This document shows, piece by piece, positions 16,951 through 25,989 of a DNA stretch of 64,000 nt. The number at the start of each line of letters is the position of its first letter. Positions within the stretch are counted from its first letter, which is position 1. Source of the DNA: Gilliamella mensalis. Lineage in GTDB: Bacteria; Pseudomonadota; Gammaproteobacteria; Enterobacterales; Orbaceae. The position numbers and the translations under genes were made by a program. The stretch lies in assembly GCF_900103085.1 (NCBI RefSeq), contig NZ_FMWR01000002.1:62001-126000 (forward strand). Reading direction: 5' to 3'. The notes beneath the pieces are model-generated. The model did no database searches. It was not told the DNA's origin and saw only the letters and a program-made list of their open reading frames with translations.

Positions 16951-17856
16951 TTAGCAAAAAAGCGGAAAATTCGTTTTCTCACCTATTGCCTTTAATCTTT
17001 TTTGAGCGGTAATAATATTAGTTTTCCAGTTATCATCATTTGCCCACATTTCAATAACCAGGGGAGCTACATAATTCATGGCACTAAGCGTTTTGAATAT
17101 AGCTGTAAAATCAACTTCTCCTTCACCAATAACAAGATCCCTAAACTGACCGGGATAATTAGATTTAACTTTATAGGTGTCTTTTAAGTGAATCTGTACA
17201 ATATGATCACAACTTAACATAAGTTCAGTGCAAGTATCGTAATTCCATCCAGTAATATTACCAACATCAGGGTAAGCCATAAAATAAGGAGAGTTAATTT
17301 CTTTTTTTAGAATTTCAAATTTGCTTAAGCAGTTAAGATATTGCGTGTCCATAATTTCAACCGCCAACATTACGCCAAATCGCTCGGCCTGTTTTGCTGC
17401 CCATTTCATTGCTTCAATAAAACGTTGATGAGTTTGCAAATCAGCTTGTTCATAATAAACATCATATCCGGCAAGCTGAATCACTCTTATACCCAGTTTA
17501 TAAGCAAGTATAATTGCTTTATTCATTATGATTTTGGCTTCTTTTCTAATATCGCTATTTGCTGATCCAAACGGAAATTTACGATGCGCACTAAGACACA
17601 TGGAATGAAGTGGTATACCGGTCTTTTCGCATAGATGTCTAAGCGAATATATCTCATCATCAGACCAATCTAACCTTGCGCGACGTTCATGCGACTCATC
17701 TACTGAAATTTCGACAAAATCAAATCCTAATACTTTAGTTTCATTTAATTTATCTTGCCATGATAGTTTGTTGGGCAATGCCTTTTCATAAATACCTATA
17801 CGAGAAGTCGTTTTTGATTGATACATTGTTTTTGATATATCTGTACTTTGCAACAT
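16951..17856 (-). CDS. ulaE: L-xylulose-5-phosphate / L-ribulose-5-phosphate 3-epimerase
   Basis: UlaE converts L-xylulose 5-phosphate to L-ribulose 5-phosphate in anaerobic L-ascorbate catabolism. The product is a TIM-barrel isomerase with GIYEKALP near the N-terminus, LGFDFVEISVDE, MCLSAHRKFP, VIQLAGYDVYYE, the metal ligand region LAVEIMDTQ, YPDVGN, HLKDT and GEGEVDF, all family signatures. I chose the ATG at 17856 (301 residues) because AGG lies 8 bases upstream; a TTG at 17883 and an ATG at 17826 are alternatives, and E. coli alignment would allow the shortest. It is the last gene of the ula operon, 69 bases after ulaD, whereas in E. coli it lies between ulaD and ulaF. Confidence 0.9.
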   Translation of the reverse strand: MLQSTDISKTMYQSKTTSRIGIYEKALPNKLSWQDKLNETKVLGFDFVEISVDESHERRARLDWSDDEIYSLRHLCEKTGIPLHSMCLSAHRKFPFGSANSDIRKEAKIIMNKAIILAYKLGIRVIQLAGYDVYYEQADLQTHQRFIEAMKWAAKQAERFGVMLAVEIMDTQYLNCLSKFEILKKEINSPYFMAYPDVGNITGWNYDTCTELMLSCDHIVQIHLKDTYKVKSNYPGQFRDLVIGEGEVDFTAIFKTLSAMNYVAPLVIEMWANDDNWKTNIITAQKRLKAIGEKTNFPLFC

Positions 17857-17925
17857 AATGAGAACCTGATAATAATTAAACAAAAAAGAAAAATGGCCAA
17901 ATAAACGGCCACATGATGGTGGTGA

Positions 17926-18570
17926 TTACCAATATTGAGCTATTTGTTCTTTTAATGCTTGAGCCGTTTTTTTGCCGTTTTCATTAGCTAAAGCACGACC
18001 AGCAATAAATGCTTTAGTTTTAATACCGGCGAATAGATGTATATCTTCAGGTACAATACCTCCAGTAATTGACAATTCTAGCCCTAAATCTGAAAGTTGC
18101 CGCATTTTAGTTAGATCATCTTCACCCCAGCCGATACCAGCAAGTTCAGCATCGCGTGACCGATGATATATCGCTTGCTTGATGCCTAATTTTCGCCACG
18201 CTTTTGCATCATCTAAAGTCCAATGACCATATAATTCAATTTGAATTTCACCTTGAAATTCATCAGCTACTTTTTTACATGCCTCAACAGTTGCAATATG
18301 AGCTGCTGCTGATACTGTTAACCAATTGGCTCCAGCAGAAAAAGCCATTTTAGCCAAAATAGCGCCACCATCGGTCGTTTTTAAATCACACACCAAAATA
18401 TGATTTGGATAGAGTTGTCTTAAACGTTTAACACTTTGCATTCCCGCGCCAAATGCCAAAATAGTACCAACCTCGATGATATCGACAAACCCAGCTACAT
18501 TTTGTGCAACCTCTAATGCAGGAGCTAAATCGGTTTGATCTAATGCGATTTGTAATTTAGGTGCTACCAT
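17926..18570 (-). CDS. ulaD: 3-keto-L-gulonate-6-phosphate decarboxylase
   Basis: UlaD decarboxylates 3-keto-L-gulonate 6-phosphate to L-xylulose 5-phosphate. The 214-residue protein (E. coli 216) belongs to the orotidine-phosphate decarboxylase suprafamily; the D-x-K-T-T-D catalytic motif is at residues 62-67 (CDLKTTDGG) as in E. coli UlaD. ELYGHWT, IYHRSRDAEL and SITGGI segments for substrate phosphate binding follow. The start at 18570 is set by AAGGAGAA seven bases upstream; the frame extends 17 codons further into the ulaF end, but without a ribosome site. It is 19 bases downstream of ulaF. Confidence 0.93.
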   Translation of the reverse strand: MVAPKLQIALDQTDLAPALEVAQNVAGFVDIIEVGTILAFGAGMQSVKRLRQLYPNHILVCDLKTTDGGAILAKMAFSAGANWLTVSAAAHIATVEACKKVADEFQGEIQIELYGHWTLDDAKAWRKLGIKQAIYHRSRDAELAGIGWGEDDLTKMRQLSDLGLELSITGGIVPEDIHLFAGIKTKAFIAGRALANENGKKTAQALKEQIAQYW

Positions 18571-18589
18571 GTTTTTCTCCTTATCTCTT

Positions 18590-19288
18590 TTATTTTTGAC
18601 CGTAGTAAGCATTCGCACCATGTTTGCGAAAGTAGTGCTTATCTGATAAAGTTTGTTGGATTTTAATTGTTTGGTTCAGTTGGCGAGTTGCCAATGCCAT
18701 CATGGCGATCTCTTCAAGTACAACGGCATTATGTACTGCATCAAAGGCACTTTTACCCCAGCAAAATGGCGCATGCCCCGAAATTATCGCACCCGGCATT
18801 GCGACAGGATCAAGCCCACGGCATTTAAATTCTTCAACGATAACTAAACCAGTGTTTTTTTCGTAGTCAGTCGCAATTTCGCTATCGCTCAATTCACGCG
18901 TGCAGGGCACATCACCATAAAAGTAATCAGCATGTGTAGTGCCTAAAGCAGGAATATCTAATTCAGCCTGAGCCCAAATGGTTGCATAACGTGAATGTGT
19001 ATGCACAATACCACCAATAGCAGGAAACGCTTTATACAGTTCGATATGCGTTGCAGTATCACTTGAAGGATTCAATCTACCTTCAACAACCTCGCCTGTT
19101 AATGAAACCACCACGATATCATCAACGGTCATATTGCTATACTCAACACCAGAAGGTTTAATAGCAATAACATCTTTCGTGCGATCAATTTCAGAGACAT
19201 TACCCCATGTAAAAGTGACCAAATTATATTTTGGTAGCAATAAATTGGCTTGTAAGACACTTTCTTTTAAAGCTTGATACATACTCAT
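18590..19288 (-). CDS. ulaF: L-ribulose-5-phosphate 4-epimerase
   Basis: UlaF makes D-xylulose 5-phosphate from L-ribulose 5-phosphate, the exit into the pentose phosphate pathway. The 232-residue protein is a zinc-dependent class II aldolase-fold epimerase with D77 (SSDTATH), zinc ligands H96, H98 (VHTHSRYA) and H172 (SGHAPFCWG), and D121/YG near ADYFYG, matching the AraD/UlaF/SgbE family. AraD and SgbE have the same motifs, so the name rests on operon context. Its ATG overlaps the ulaC stop (ATGA), giving translational coupling. In E. coli ulaF is last in the operon; here it is third. Confidence 0.92.
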   Translation of the reverse strand: MSMYQALKESVLQANLLLPKYNLVTFTWGNVSEIDRTKDVIAIKPSGVEYSNMTVDDIVVVSLTGEVVEGRLNPSSDTATHIELYKAFPAIGGIVHTHSRYATIWAQAELDIPALGTTHADYFYGDVPCTRELSDSEIATDYEKNTGLVIVEEFKCRGLDPVAMPGAIISGHAPFCWGKSAFDAVHNAVVLEEIAMMALATRQLNQTIKIQQTLSDKHYFRKHGANAYYGQK

Positions 19289-19758
19289 CCCCCATTTAAA
19301 GCCTGTTCAATAACGGCATAAACATCTTCTTTTGAGTTACATCGCCGTAGTTTGTCAAGATCAATACCTGTTTCACTATTTTCATCATCTAAGATTTGGG
19401 TTACTTCCATTAATCCTTCCATATGCTGATCAGACGTACTGCCAGCAAGCGTAACTAACACATCAACTGGCTCATCTTCACCCTCAAAATAAATTGGATT
19501 TTTTAAAGTAACTAAAGCAAACGCAGTTCGATTTACTCCGTCTTCAGGTCTGGCATGTGGCATGGCAAAGTTTGGTGCAATAATAATGTATGGTCCCATA
19601 CTTTTAACACAGCTAATAATGGCATCGTAATAGGAAGGCTCTATCGCTTTTGATGCAACTAACATATCCGTGCCTAGCTTGATAGCTTCTTGCCAAGTTG
19701 CAACATCTGCTTTGAGTAAAATGGAGTTGTTCTCAATCAGTGATTCTTTTAAGGCCAT
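19285..19758 (-). CDS. ulaC: PTS ascorbate-specific IIA component
   Basis: UlaC is the cytoplasmic IIA protein that passes phosphate from HPr to the IIB domain of the ascorbate PTS. The 157-residue product (E. coli 154) is of the mannitol/fructose IIA type; the phosphorylated histidine is H68 in [11 protein letters not shown], the family motif. The following segment with LKNPIYF and the VLVTLAGS stretch complete the fold. It lies 26 bases downstream of the fused IIC-IIB gene and overlaps ulaF by four bases. Confidence 0.93.
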   Translation of the reverse strand: MALKESLIENNSILLKADVATWQEAIKLGTDMLVASKAIEPSYYDAIISCVKSMGPYIIIAPNFAMPHARPEDGVNRTAFALVTLKNPIYFEGEDEPVDVLVTLAGSTSDQHMEGLMEVTQILDDENSETGIDLDKLRRCNSKEDVYAVIEQALNGG

Positions 19759-19784
19759 GTTGTACTCCTGTTTTATTAGAAAAT

Positions 19785-21551
19785 CTATTTAGAAACTACT
19801 TGATTAATCAGCTTAATAAGCTCGTCACCAAAAGTTTGTGGATTAAGCATATTTTGAACACCTAACGCATACTGACCTTCATTTACTTCAATTTCGTGAA
19901 TAAGATGCTTTGATGCGACGATGATATCAACATTAGACAGTCGCGATTTGTAATCAGTCACTGCACAAGAATCCATTTCATTAGCAATACCTTTTTTATT
20001 TAAGTAGCTGGCAATTTTCATTTTCATCATCATTGACGAACCTTGACCACTACCACATACTGCTAAAATTCGAACTGCGCGACCATCACAAGTTGCGATT
20101 TCATTCATTTTTTCAACTACAGCTATATTCATATCTTGATGTTCATCATTTATTCCTGATTGTTTTGTTTGCATGGATTCATCCAAGCGTAACTGTTTGG
20201 CAGCAAAGTACATATAAAGCATTGCCAATGCTATAAGCACGTAGATGAATAAATGCGAAATAGATAGGCCTTGTAAAATTGGTGGGAATAATATTGCCCA
20301 ATCCGCCATTCCCATCCAAGAATCAATCGGTGTACCATTTTGTGCAAAAATATAAATGACCCAAGCCGAGCCAAATACTTCTACCATACCCATCACAAAA
20401 CAAATTTTCATAACGGCTTTCCAACCACCAAAGTGGTTAGCAAAAACACCAATAGTAGCATTCGAAAAAAACATAGGAATAAAACCTGGAATAATCATAA
20501 TAGGAGATTTAAAGACAAGTAATAAAGCAATAGCCAAAAATTGCCCTAACGCCCCCCAAATAAAACCAAATACCATGGCATTAGGCGAAAACGCATAAAT
20601 GGCAGCACAATCAATAGCTAATACTGCATTAGGAATTAATTTTTCTGAAATGCCTTTAAAGGCTTCAGATAGCTCGGCAACAAACATTCGCACACCGCTT
20701 ACAATCACTTGAATGGCCACAGCAAATTTAAGACCAGTTTCAAAAATATAGATTGTCCAATGAGTTGATCCAGCCATGGTTTGTAAATTATCTAAACCAA
20801 AAGAAAGTAAAATAATTCCGAAAAAGAACGTCATAACAATGGTGGTTGCAGCGATACTATCATGAAAAATGTGTAACCATTTAGGCAATTTTAAATTATC
20901 AACAGAATCGTCTTTATCCCCCAGTTTAGGTGCTAGTTTAACGGCAATCCATGACCCAAGTTGTTGTTGGTGACCAATTGAGAATCCAGCACCACCGGTA
21001 ACAGCCTCAGTGGGTTTGAACATCATATTTGAAAAGATGCCCCAATAAAGCGCGATAATAACAGCCGAATAGATAATGGTTTCCCACATACTGTAGCCAA
21101 AAAGGAAGTAAAATAACGCAATTAATCCGACCTGCTGAAACATAATATGGCCAGTTAACATGATGGTTCTAATACCTGTTACACGGCGAAAAATGACCAA
21201 CACTATATTAATAGCTAACGCTAACAATACCGCATAACCGACCCATGAATAGTTTTCATGCATGCCATTTTCAACTGCTACCATTGATGCATAAGTATCA
21301 ATAATAGATCCTTTAATGCCATGATACTCTGCCAGTTTGGCGATAACAGGTTTGAAAGTTAAAACTAACACGCCAGATCCAACTTGTAATAGCATAAAAC
21401 CAACAATGGTTTTAATAGTGCCTTTTAAAACTGTTGATATATCTTTACGTAATAGACAATAACCGAGCATTGTCACTAAGCCAAGTAACAAAGGCGCCTT
21501 TGTCATAACTTGACTATAAAAAATATAAAATACGTTATAGATTACTTCCAT
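19785..21551 (-). CDS. ulaA: PTS ascorbate-specific IIC-IIB fusion protein
   Basis: This membrane permease imports L-ascorbate and phosphorylates it to the 6-phosphate. Residues about 1-455 are the polytopic IIC (UlaA/SgaT family) with many hydrophobic segments and the conserved GFSIGHQQQ and [10 protein letters not shown] regions. A short polar linker (about 456-490) joins a C-terminal IIB domain with phosphocysteine C499 in the loop [12 protein letters not shown]. In E. coli IIC (UlaA, 465) and IIB (UlaB, 101) are separate proteins; here they are one chain of 588. The frame is continuous and both domains look complete. AGGAAC-type ribosome site precedes the ATG. It heads the operon ulaAB-C-F-D-E. 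Confidence 0.93.
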   Translation of the reverse strand: MEVIYNVFYIFYSQVMTKAPLLLGLVTMLGYCLLRKDISTVLKGTIKTIVGFMLLQVGSGVLVLTFKPVIAKLAEYHGIKGSIIDTYASMVAVENGMHENYSWVGYAVLLALAINIVLVIFRRVTGIRTIMLTGHIMFQQVGLIALFYFLFGYSMWETIIYSAVIIALYWGIFSNMMFKPTEAVTGGAGFSIGHQQQLGSWIAVKLAPKLGDKDDSVDNLKLPKWLHIFHDSIAATTIVMTFFFGIILLSFGLDNLQTMAGSTHWTIYIFETGLKFAVAIQVIVSGVRMFVAELSEAFKGISEKLIPNAVLAIDCAAIYAFSPNAMVFGFIWGALGQFLAIALLLVFKSPIMIIPGFIPMFFSNATIGVFANHFGGWKAVMKICFVMGMVEVFGSAWVIYIFAQNGTPIDSWMGMADWAILFPPILQGLSISHLFIYVLIALAMLYMYFAAKQLRLDESMQTKQSGINDEHQDMNIAVVEKMNEIATCDGRAVRILAVCGSGQGSSMMMKMKIASYLNKKGIANEMDSCAVTDYKSRLSNVDIIVASKHLIHEIEVNEGQYALGVQNMLNPQTFGDELIKLINQVVSK

Positions 21552-21625
21552 ATGTTCCTCTCATCAGTTATCGACATTTTTCATTGCTTTAACAATACAT
21601 CTCGAAGATCAATTTTTATCAAAAT

Positions 21626-21654
21626 TAAATACTAGTGATATATTCAACAATCAA
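21626..21654 (-). promoter_or_regulatory. Candidate promoter of the ulaAB operon
   Basis: Minus-strand TTGATT (21649-21654) and TATTTA (21626-21631) are spaced by 17 bases, about 75 bases from the ulaAB start codon. The match is moderate, as expected for a regulated promoter. Confidence 0.45.
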
Positions 21655-21658
21655 AATA

Positions 21659-21673
21659 AATCATTCAATGATT
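21659..21673. promoter_or_regulatory. Inverted repeat, possible UlaR operator
   Basis: AATCATT-C-AATGATT is a perfect 7-bp inverted repeat immediately upstream of the candidate ulaAB -35. A second ATGATT follows at 21678-21683. Its place next to the -35 suits a DeoR-family repressor site, but the link to UlaR is inference. Confidence 0.4.
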
Positions 21674-21726
21674 ATTTATGATTAATTTGACAAGGATCAC
21701 CTTTTCTAATAATTAATATTTATGCC

Positions 21727-21742
21727 TGTGATACACATCACA
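21727..21742. promoter_or_regulatory. CRP (cAMP receptor protein) site
   Basis: TGTGATACACATCACA is a perfect TGTGA-N6-TCACA CRP core, central in the 351-base divergent region between ulaAB and ulaR. It sits rather far (over 100 bases) from both candidate promoters, so it may act with DNA bending or from promoters I did not identify. CRP activates the ula regulon in E. coli. Confidence 0.75.
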
Positions 21743-21831
21743 TTTTGATAAAAAAAGAAAGAGAATAAAAATTAAATTTAATTTTATCAATTAATTAAAC
21801 AATAAATTCAATAAATTTAAATTTAAAATAA

Positions 21832-21860
21832 TTGACTTTTATACCAATGAAAATTATCAT
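21832..21860 (+). promoter_or_regulatory. Promoter of ulaR
   Basis: TTGACT (21832-21837), 17-base spacer, TATCAT (21855-21860). Transcription would start near 21867, inside the CAAATTTAAT direct repeats, about 36 bases before the ulaR ATG. Confidence 0.55.
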
Positions 21861-21880
21861 CAAATTTAATCAAATTTAAT
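21861..21880 (+). repeat. Tandem decamer overlapping the ulaR start site
   Basis: CAAATTTAAT is repeated directly twice (21861-21870, 21871-21880) just after the ulaR -10. A repeat of one helical turn at the transcription start is suited to repressor binding and autoregulation, but the region is generally AT-rich. Confidence 0.4.
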
Positions 21881-21902
21881 CACTAAAAATAAAGAGGTTG
21901 TA

Positions 21903-22664
21903 ATGAGTGAGCTATCTCGGCATAACGAAATAGTGGCATTAGTTAATGAAAAAGGTATGGTTAAAGTCACTGAGTTAATTTCGTACTTTGCTATTTCACC
22001 TGCAACAGCTCGGCGAGATATCACAAAACTGGATCAAGAAGGGCGAGTAAAAAAAGTTCGCAATGGAATTATGCGATTAGAAGAAGTAAAACCTATTTGG
22101 GCGCCAATTGATAATCATAATACCGACCATTATCACGAAAAAGCGCGCATTGCAATTCGTGCAGCCAAGCTATGCAATAATGAAGAAAACATTGTTATAA
22201 ACTGTGGATCGACGGCATTTTTACTCGGTCGCGAACTATGCGGTAAAAATGTATCAATTATTACTAACTATTTTCCATTAGCGTGTTACTTAATTGAACA
22301 TGACCATGAAAACGTCATTATTATGGGGGGATTATACAACAAAACACAAAATATCATTATTAACCCTATTGTCAGCATTACTGATTCCTATGCCGGCAAA
22401 TGGATGTTTACCAGCGGCAAAACATTAACGCCAACCGGCCTTTATAAAAGCGAAATATTAGGTGCTGTTGCTGAACAGCAAATATTGGAAAAAGTCGAAA
22501 ATTTAGTTGTTGTTGTCGATAGTTCAAAAATTGATAAAAAAGCCAATTCAGGCATGCTTTTTTGTCCTGTTAATAAAATAGATATCTTAATTACAGGAAA
22601 ACAAGCAAATAAGGATGTGATTGAATGCATTAAGGAGCAAGGCGTTGAAGTTATTTTAGTTTAA
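21903..22664 (+). CDS. ulaR: DeoR-family repressor of the ascorbate regulon
   Basis: UlaR represses the ula genes; L-ascorbate 6-phosphate releases it. The 253-residue product (E. coli 251) has the DeoR helix-turn-helix at about residues 5-55 (EIVALVNEKGMVKVTELISYF, then SPATARRDI and GRVKKVRNG) and the C-terminal sugar-phosphate sensor domain with the CGSTAFLLGREL, GG-x-x-N and VVVVDSSKIDKKA signatures. AAAGAGG precedes the ATG at good spacing. It is 25 bases upstream of ulaG, and divergent from ulaAB. Confidence 0.92.
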   Translation: MSELSRHNEIVALVNEKGMVKVTELISYFAISPATARRDITKLDQEGRVKKVRNGIMRLEEVKPIWAPIDNHNTDHYHEKARIAIRAAKLCNNEENIVINCGSTAFLLGRELCGKNVSIITNYFPLACYLIEHDHENVIIMGGLYNKTQNIIINPIVSITDSYAGKWMFTSGKTLTPTGLYKSEILGAVAEQQILEKVENLVVVVDSSKIDKKANSGMLFCPVNKIDILITGKQANKDVIECIKEQGVEVILV

Positions 22665-22689
22665 CTATTAATTGTAAAAGGAACAAAGT

Positions 22690-23757
22690 ATGAGTAAAGT
22701 GAACGAAATTACCCGTGAATCATGGATATTAAATACATTTCCTGAATGGGGCACATGGCTCAATGAAGAAATAGAAACAACAGAAGTTAAACCCAACACA
22801 TTTACAATGTGGTGGCTTGCTTGTACAGGTATCTGGTTAAAATCAGCAGGTAATACAAATATATCAGTTGATTTTTGGTGTGGCACTGGGAAAAAAACAC
22901 ATGCAAATCCATTGATGAACAAACAACATCAAATGATGCGTATGGGTGGAGTACGTGAATTACAACCAAATTTGAGAACGAGTCCATTTGTTCTTGATCC
23001 TTTTGCAATTAAACAAATTGATGCTGTAATGGCAACCCACGATCATGCCGATCATATTGATGTCAATGTGGCTGCTGCAGTTATTCAAAACTGTTCATCG
23101 AGTGTTAAATTTATTGGACCTAAAGCCTGTGTAGAATTATGGAAAAGTTGGGGTGTACCAGAAGATCGCTGCATTATTGCTAAAGTAGGCGAAACAATCC
23201 AAGTGGGAGACATCACCATTCGTGTCTTGGACTCTTTTGATAGAACATCACTAGTTACCCTCCCCAAAGGCGTATCATCAACAGATAAATCAATTTTAGA
23301 TGGTATGAATGACAGAGCTGTTAACTATCTATTTGAAACATCAGGCGGCTCGCTTTATCACTCTGGTGATTCACACTATTCTAATTATTATGCAAAACAT
23401 GGTAATGATTATAAAATCGATGTTGCACTACTATCTTATGGTGAAAATCCTCGCGGTGTGACAGATAAAATGACGTCAGCCGATATTTTGCGTGCGGCTG
23501 AATCACTCAATACTCAAGTTGTTATTCCATTCCATCATGATATTTGGGCAAACTTCCAAAGCGATCCACGTGAAATCGAAGTATTATGGCAAATGAAAAA
23601 AGATCGCTTGAATTACCAATTTATGCCATTTTTTTGGCAAGTTGGTGGAAGATATACTTATCCAACCGATAAACATAAAATGCATTATCAACATTATCGT
23701 GGTTTTAGAGATATTTTTATTGATGAGCCAGAATTACCTTATCGTTCATTCTTATAA
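22690..23757 (+). CDS. ulaG: L-ascorbate-6-phosphate lactonase
   Basis: UlaG hydrolyses L-ascorbate 6-phosphate to 3-keto-L-gulonate 6-phosphate. The 355-residue protein (E. coli 354) is a metallo-beta-lactamase-fold enzyme with the metal motif H117-x-H119-x-D121-H122 (THDHADHID), the upstream [11 protein letters not shown] and [11 protein letters not shown] segments specific to Ula[13 protein letters not shown] and the late [10 protein letters not shown]. It lies 25 bases downstream of ulaR with GGAAC as ribosome site, so both genes are probably one transcript, in the same order as in E. coli. Confidence 0.96.
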   Translation: MSKVNEITRESWILNTFPEWGTWLNEEIETTEVKPNTFTMWWLACTGIWLKSAGNTNISVDFWCGTGKKTHANPLMNKQHQMMRMGGVRELQPNLRTSPFVLDPFAIKQIDAVMATHDHADHIDVNVAAAVIQNCSSSVKFIGPKACVELWKSWGVPEDRCIIAKVGETIQVGDITIRVLDSFDRTSLVTLPKGVSSTDKSILDGMNDRAVNYLFETSGGSLYHSGDSHYSNYYAKHGNDYKIDVALLSYGENPRGVTDKMTSADILRAAESLNTQVVIPFHHDIWANFQSDPREIEVLWQMKKDRLNYQFMPFFWQVGGRYTYPTDKHKMHYQHYRGFRDIFIDEPELPYRSFL

Positions 23758-23795
23758 TGCAATAATTTTATGTAACTGTTAGATATTAACTTCAA

Positions 23796-23832
23796 TGTGT
23801 GGACTGAAAACAGCAATACTCAAGTCCACACA
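23796..23832. terminator. Hairpin between convergent ulaG and recG
   Basis: TGTGTGGACT (23796-23805) pairs perfectly with AGTCCACACA (23823-23832) across a 17-base loop. It is the only strong hairpin between the two convergent genes. Flanks are AT-rich without a clean T-run. Confidence 0.5.
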
Positions 23833-23890
23833 TAAATTTATTACCCATAAATAAGTACAGCATTAAATATATGTAAAAAATAAAGCACAA

Positions 23891-25984
23891 TTATACATTA
23901 ATGTATTTTTGACGATTTGGCAGCCAACAATCAACTAATTGTACAGCGCTTTGTGGATAGTTGTTTTGGATGTCATAAGATGCTTGCTGCACTTCACTAA
24001 TCAAATGCTGATCGCGAATCAAATCAACCACTTTAAAATTAGCCATACCCATTTGCCTAGTTCCTAAAATTTCGCCACTGCCACGAAGTTCGAGATCTTT
24101 TTGGGCAATAATAAAACCATCATTACTATCGCGCATTACCTTCATGCGTGCTTGGGCAATTTTACTTAAAGGCGCTTGATACATCAGCACACAATGAGAC
24201 ACTGCCGAACCACGTCCGACTCGTCCACGCAACTGATGCAATTGTGCTAAACCTAACCGTTCTGCATTTTCGATAATCATTAAGCTAGCATTAGGTACAT
24301 CAACACCGACCTCAATGACCGTTGTGGCAACAAGCAATTGAATTTTTCCGGCTTTAAAATCTTGCATGACCGATTGCTTTAAATCAGATTTCATTTTGCC
24401 ATGCACTAACGCAATACTTAAATGAGGCAAACGCGCTTGTAACTCAGTAACCAACATTTCAGCTGCTTGAGCATCAAGCATTTCAGACTCTTCAACCAAA
24501 GTACACACCCAATATACTTGGCGATTATCTAAACAAGCTTGATTTACACGTTCAATGATCTCATCACGGCGAGTATTAGGTATAACAACTGTGGTAATGG
24601 GTGTTCGTCCCGGTGGCAATTCATCAATAACTGAAACATCGAGATCGGCATAAACTGTCATGGCTAATGTTCTGGGAATAGGCGTTGCGGTCATAATTAA
24701 TTGATGTGGATAAAGATGATCTTTAATGCCTTTTTCCCAAAGGCTTAAGCGCTGATTAACACCAAAACGATGCTGCTCATCAATAATTACCAAACCTAAT
24801 GAATTAAATTGCACTTTATCAACAAATACCGCATGCGTTCCAATTAACATGGTAAGTTCACCATTTAAAATACGCTCATAACGCTGATGCTTATTTTTAG
24901 CGGTTAATGTCCCTGATAACCAATCCACAGAAATACCTAGTGGATCAAACCATTGTTTAAAATTGTGATAATGCTGTTCTGCTAATATCTCAGTCGGCGC
25001 CATTAATACTACTTGTTGATTATTTTCTATTGCATTAAGTGCTGCTAGTGCTGCAACTAACGTTTTGCCAGAACCTACATCTCCCTGAATTAATCGCATC
25101 ATTGGCGTTGGTTTTGCCATATCCAGATAAATATCTTGAACCACCCGTTGCTGAGCATGAGTAGGTTTAAAAGGTAATGAAAATAAAAACGGTTTTATAA
25201 ACTGTTGATTAACATGCATTGCATAAGCTTGCAACTTTTGATTATCTGTTTTCAACATCAACATGCTTAAATGATAAGCAAGTAGTTCTTCAAAAATAAA
25301 CCGTTTAATTGCAGGGTGTTCCCCATTTGATAATTGATTTATATCAGTATCTATTGGTGGGTTATGAATAATATTTAACGAATCGAAAACAGTTAAATAG
25401 CAACTCGCTAGCGATGCCGGTAAAATTTCTTTTGGCGGATTACGTTTTAATAATAGTAGTGCAGCTTGAATTAGTTTACGAATAATATTTTGAGTAAGTC
25501 CGTAAGTTGTTGGATAAATAGGTGTATATCTTTCTTGATTGAGATCAGAAGATAGCAAGTTATCTTCACGACTGTTTTTAACTTTATATTGTGGATGAAT
25601 TATTTCAGGATAGTTTTTTCCACTTTTAACCTCACCATAAGCACTGACCCACTGACCTTGCGTTAAACTGGCTTTCATTCCAGCATTAAAATTCATAAAT
25701 CTTAATATTGCTATACCTGATTCATCTTGAACATAGCAAACTAACATTTGTTTACGCCTAAAGACCACTTCAGTTTTTACGATGCACCCTTCAATAGTGG
25801 TATACTCACCGATAGCCACATCACCAATAGCACAAGTCGACGTGCGATCTTCATAACGTAATGGAAAGTGCAATAATAGATCTTTGACCGTATAGATACC
25901 TAATGTATTGAATTTTTTTTCTAAACTTGCACCAATTCCTGTTAATTTTATCAACGGTACATGGTCCAAAAAACGATTTATCAT
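23891..25984 (-). CDS. recG: ATP-dependent DNA helicase RecG
   Basis: RecG is a double-strand translocase that regresses stalled forks and acts on R-loops and D-loops. The 697 residues (E. coli 693) hold the N-terminal wedge domain with OB fold (about 60-155), then superfamily 2 helicase motifs: Walker A GDVGSGKT, DEQHRFGVNQR (motif II), MTATPIPRT (motif III), and LVATTVIEVGVDVPNAS and QLRGRVGRG in the second lobe. The C-terminal SGEILGTRQMG TRG-like segment is present. It begins five bases after the spoT stop; in E. coli trmH lies between the two genes, here it does not. Confidence 0.97.
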   Translation of the reverse strand: MINRFLDHVPLIKLTGIGASLEKKFNTLGIYTVKDLLLHFPLRYEDRTSTCAIGDVAIGEYTTIEGCIVKTEVVFRRKQMLVCYVQDESGIAILRFMNFNAGMKASLTQGQWVSAYGEVKSGKNYPEIIHPQYKVKNSREDNLLSSDLNQERYTPIYPTTYGLTQNIIRKLIQAALLLLKRNPPKEILPASLASCYLTVFDSLNIIHNPPIDTDINQLSNGEHPAIKRFIFEELLAYHLSMLMLKTDNQKLQAYAMHVNQQFIKPFLFSLPFKPTHAQQRVVQDIYLDMAKPTPMMRLIQGDVGSGKTLVAALAALNAIENNQQVVLMAPTEILAEQHYHNFKQWFDPLGISVDWLSGTLTAKNKHQRYERILNGELTMLIGTHAVFVDKVQFNSLGLVIIDEQHRFGVNQRLSLWEKGIKDHLYPHQLIMTATPIPRTLAMTVYADLDVSVIDELPPGRTPITTVVIPNTRRDEIIERVNQACLDNRQVYWVCTLVEESEMLDAQAAEMLVTELQARLPHLSIALVHGKMKSDLKQSVMQDFKAGKIQLLVATTVIEVGVDVPNASLMIIENAERLGLAQLHQLRGRVGRGSAVSHCVLMYQAPLSKIAQARMKVMRDSNDGFIIAQKDLELRGSGEILGTRQMGMANFKVVDLIRDQHLISEVQQASYDIQNNYPQSAVQLVDCWLPNRQKYINV

Positions 25985-25989
25985 AATGA

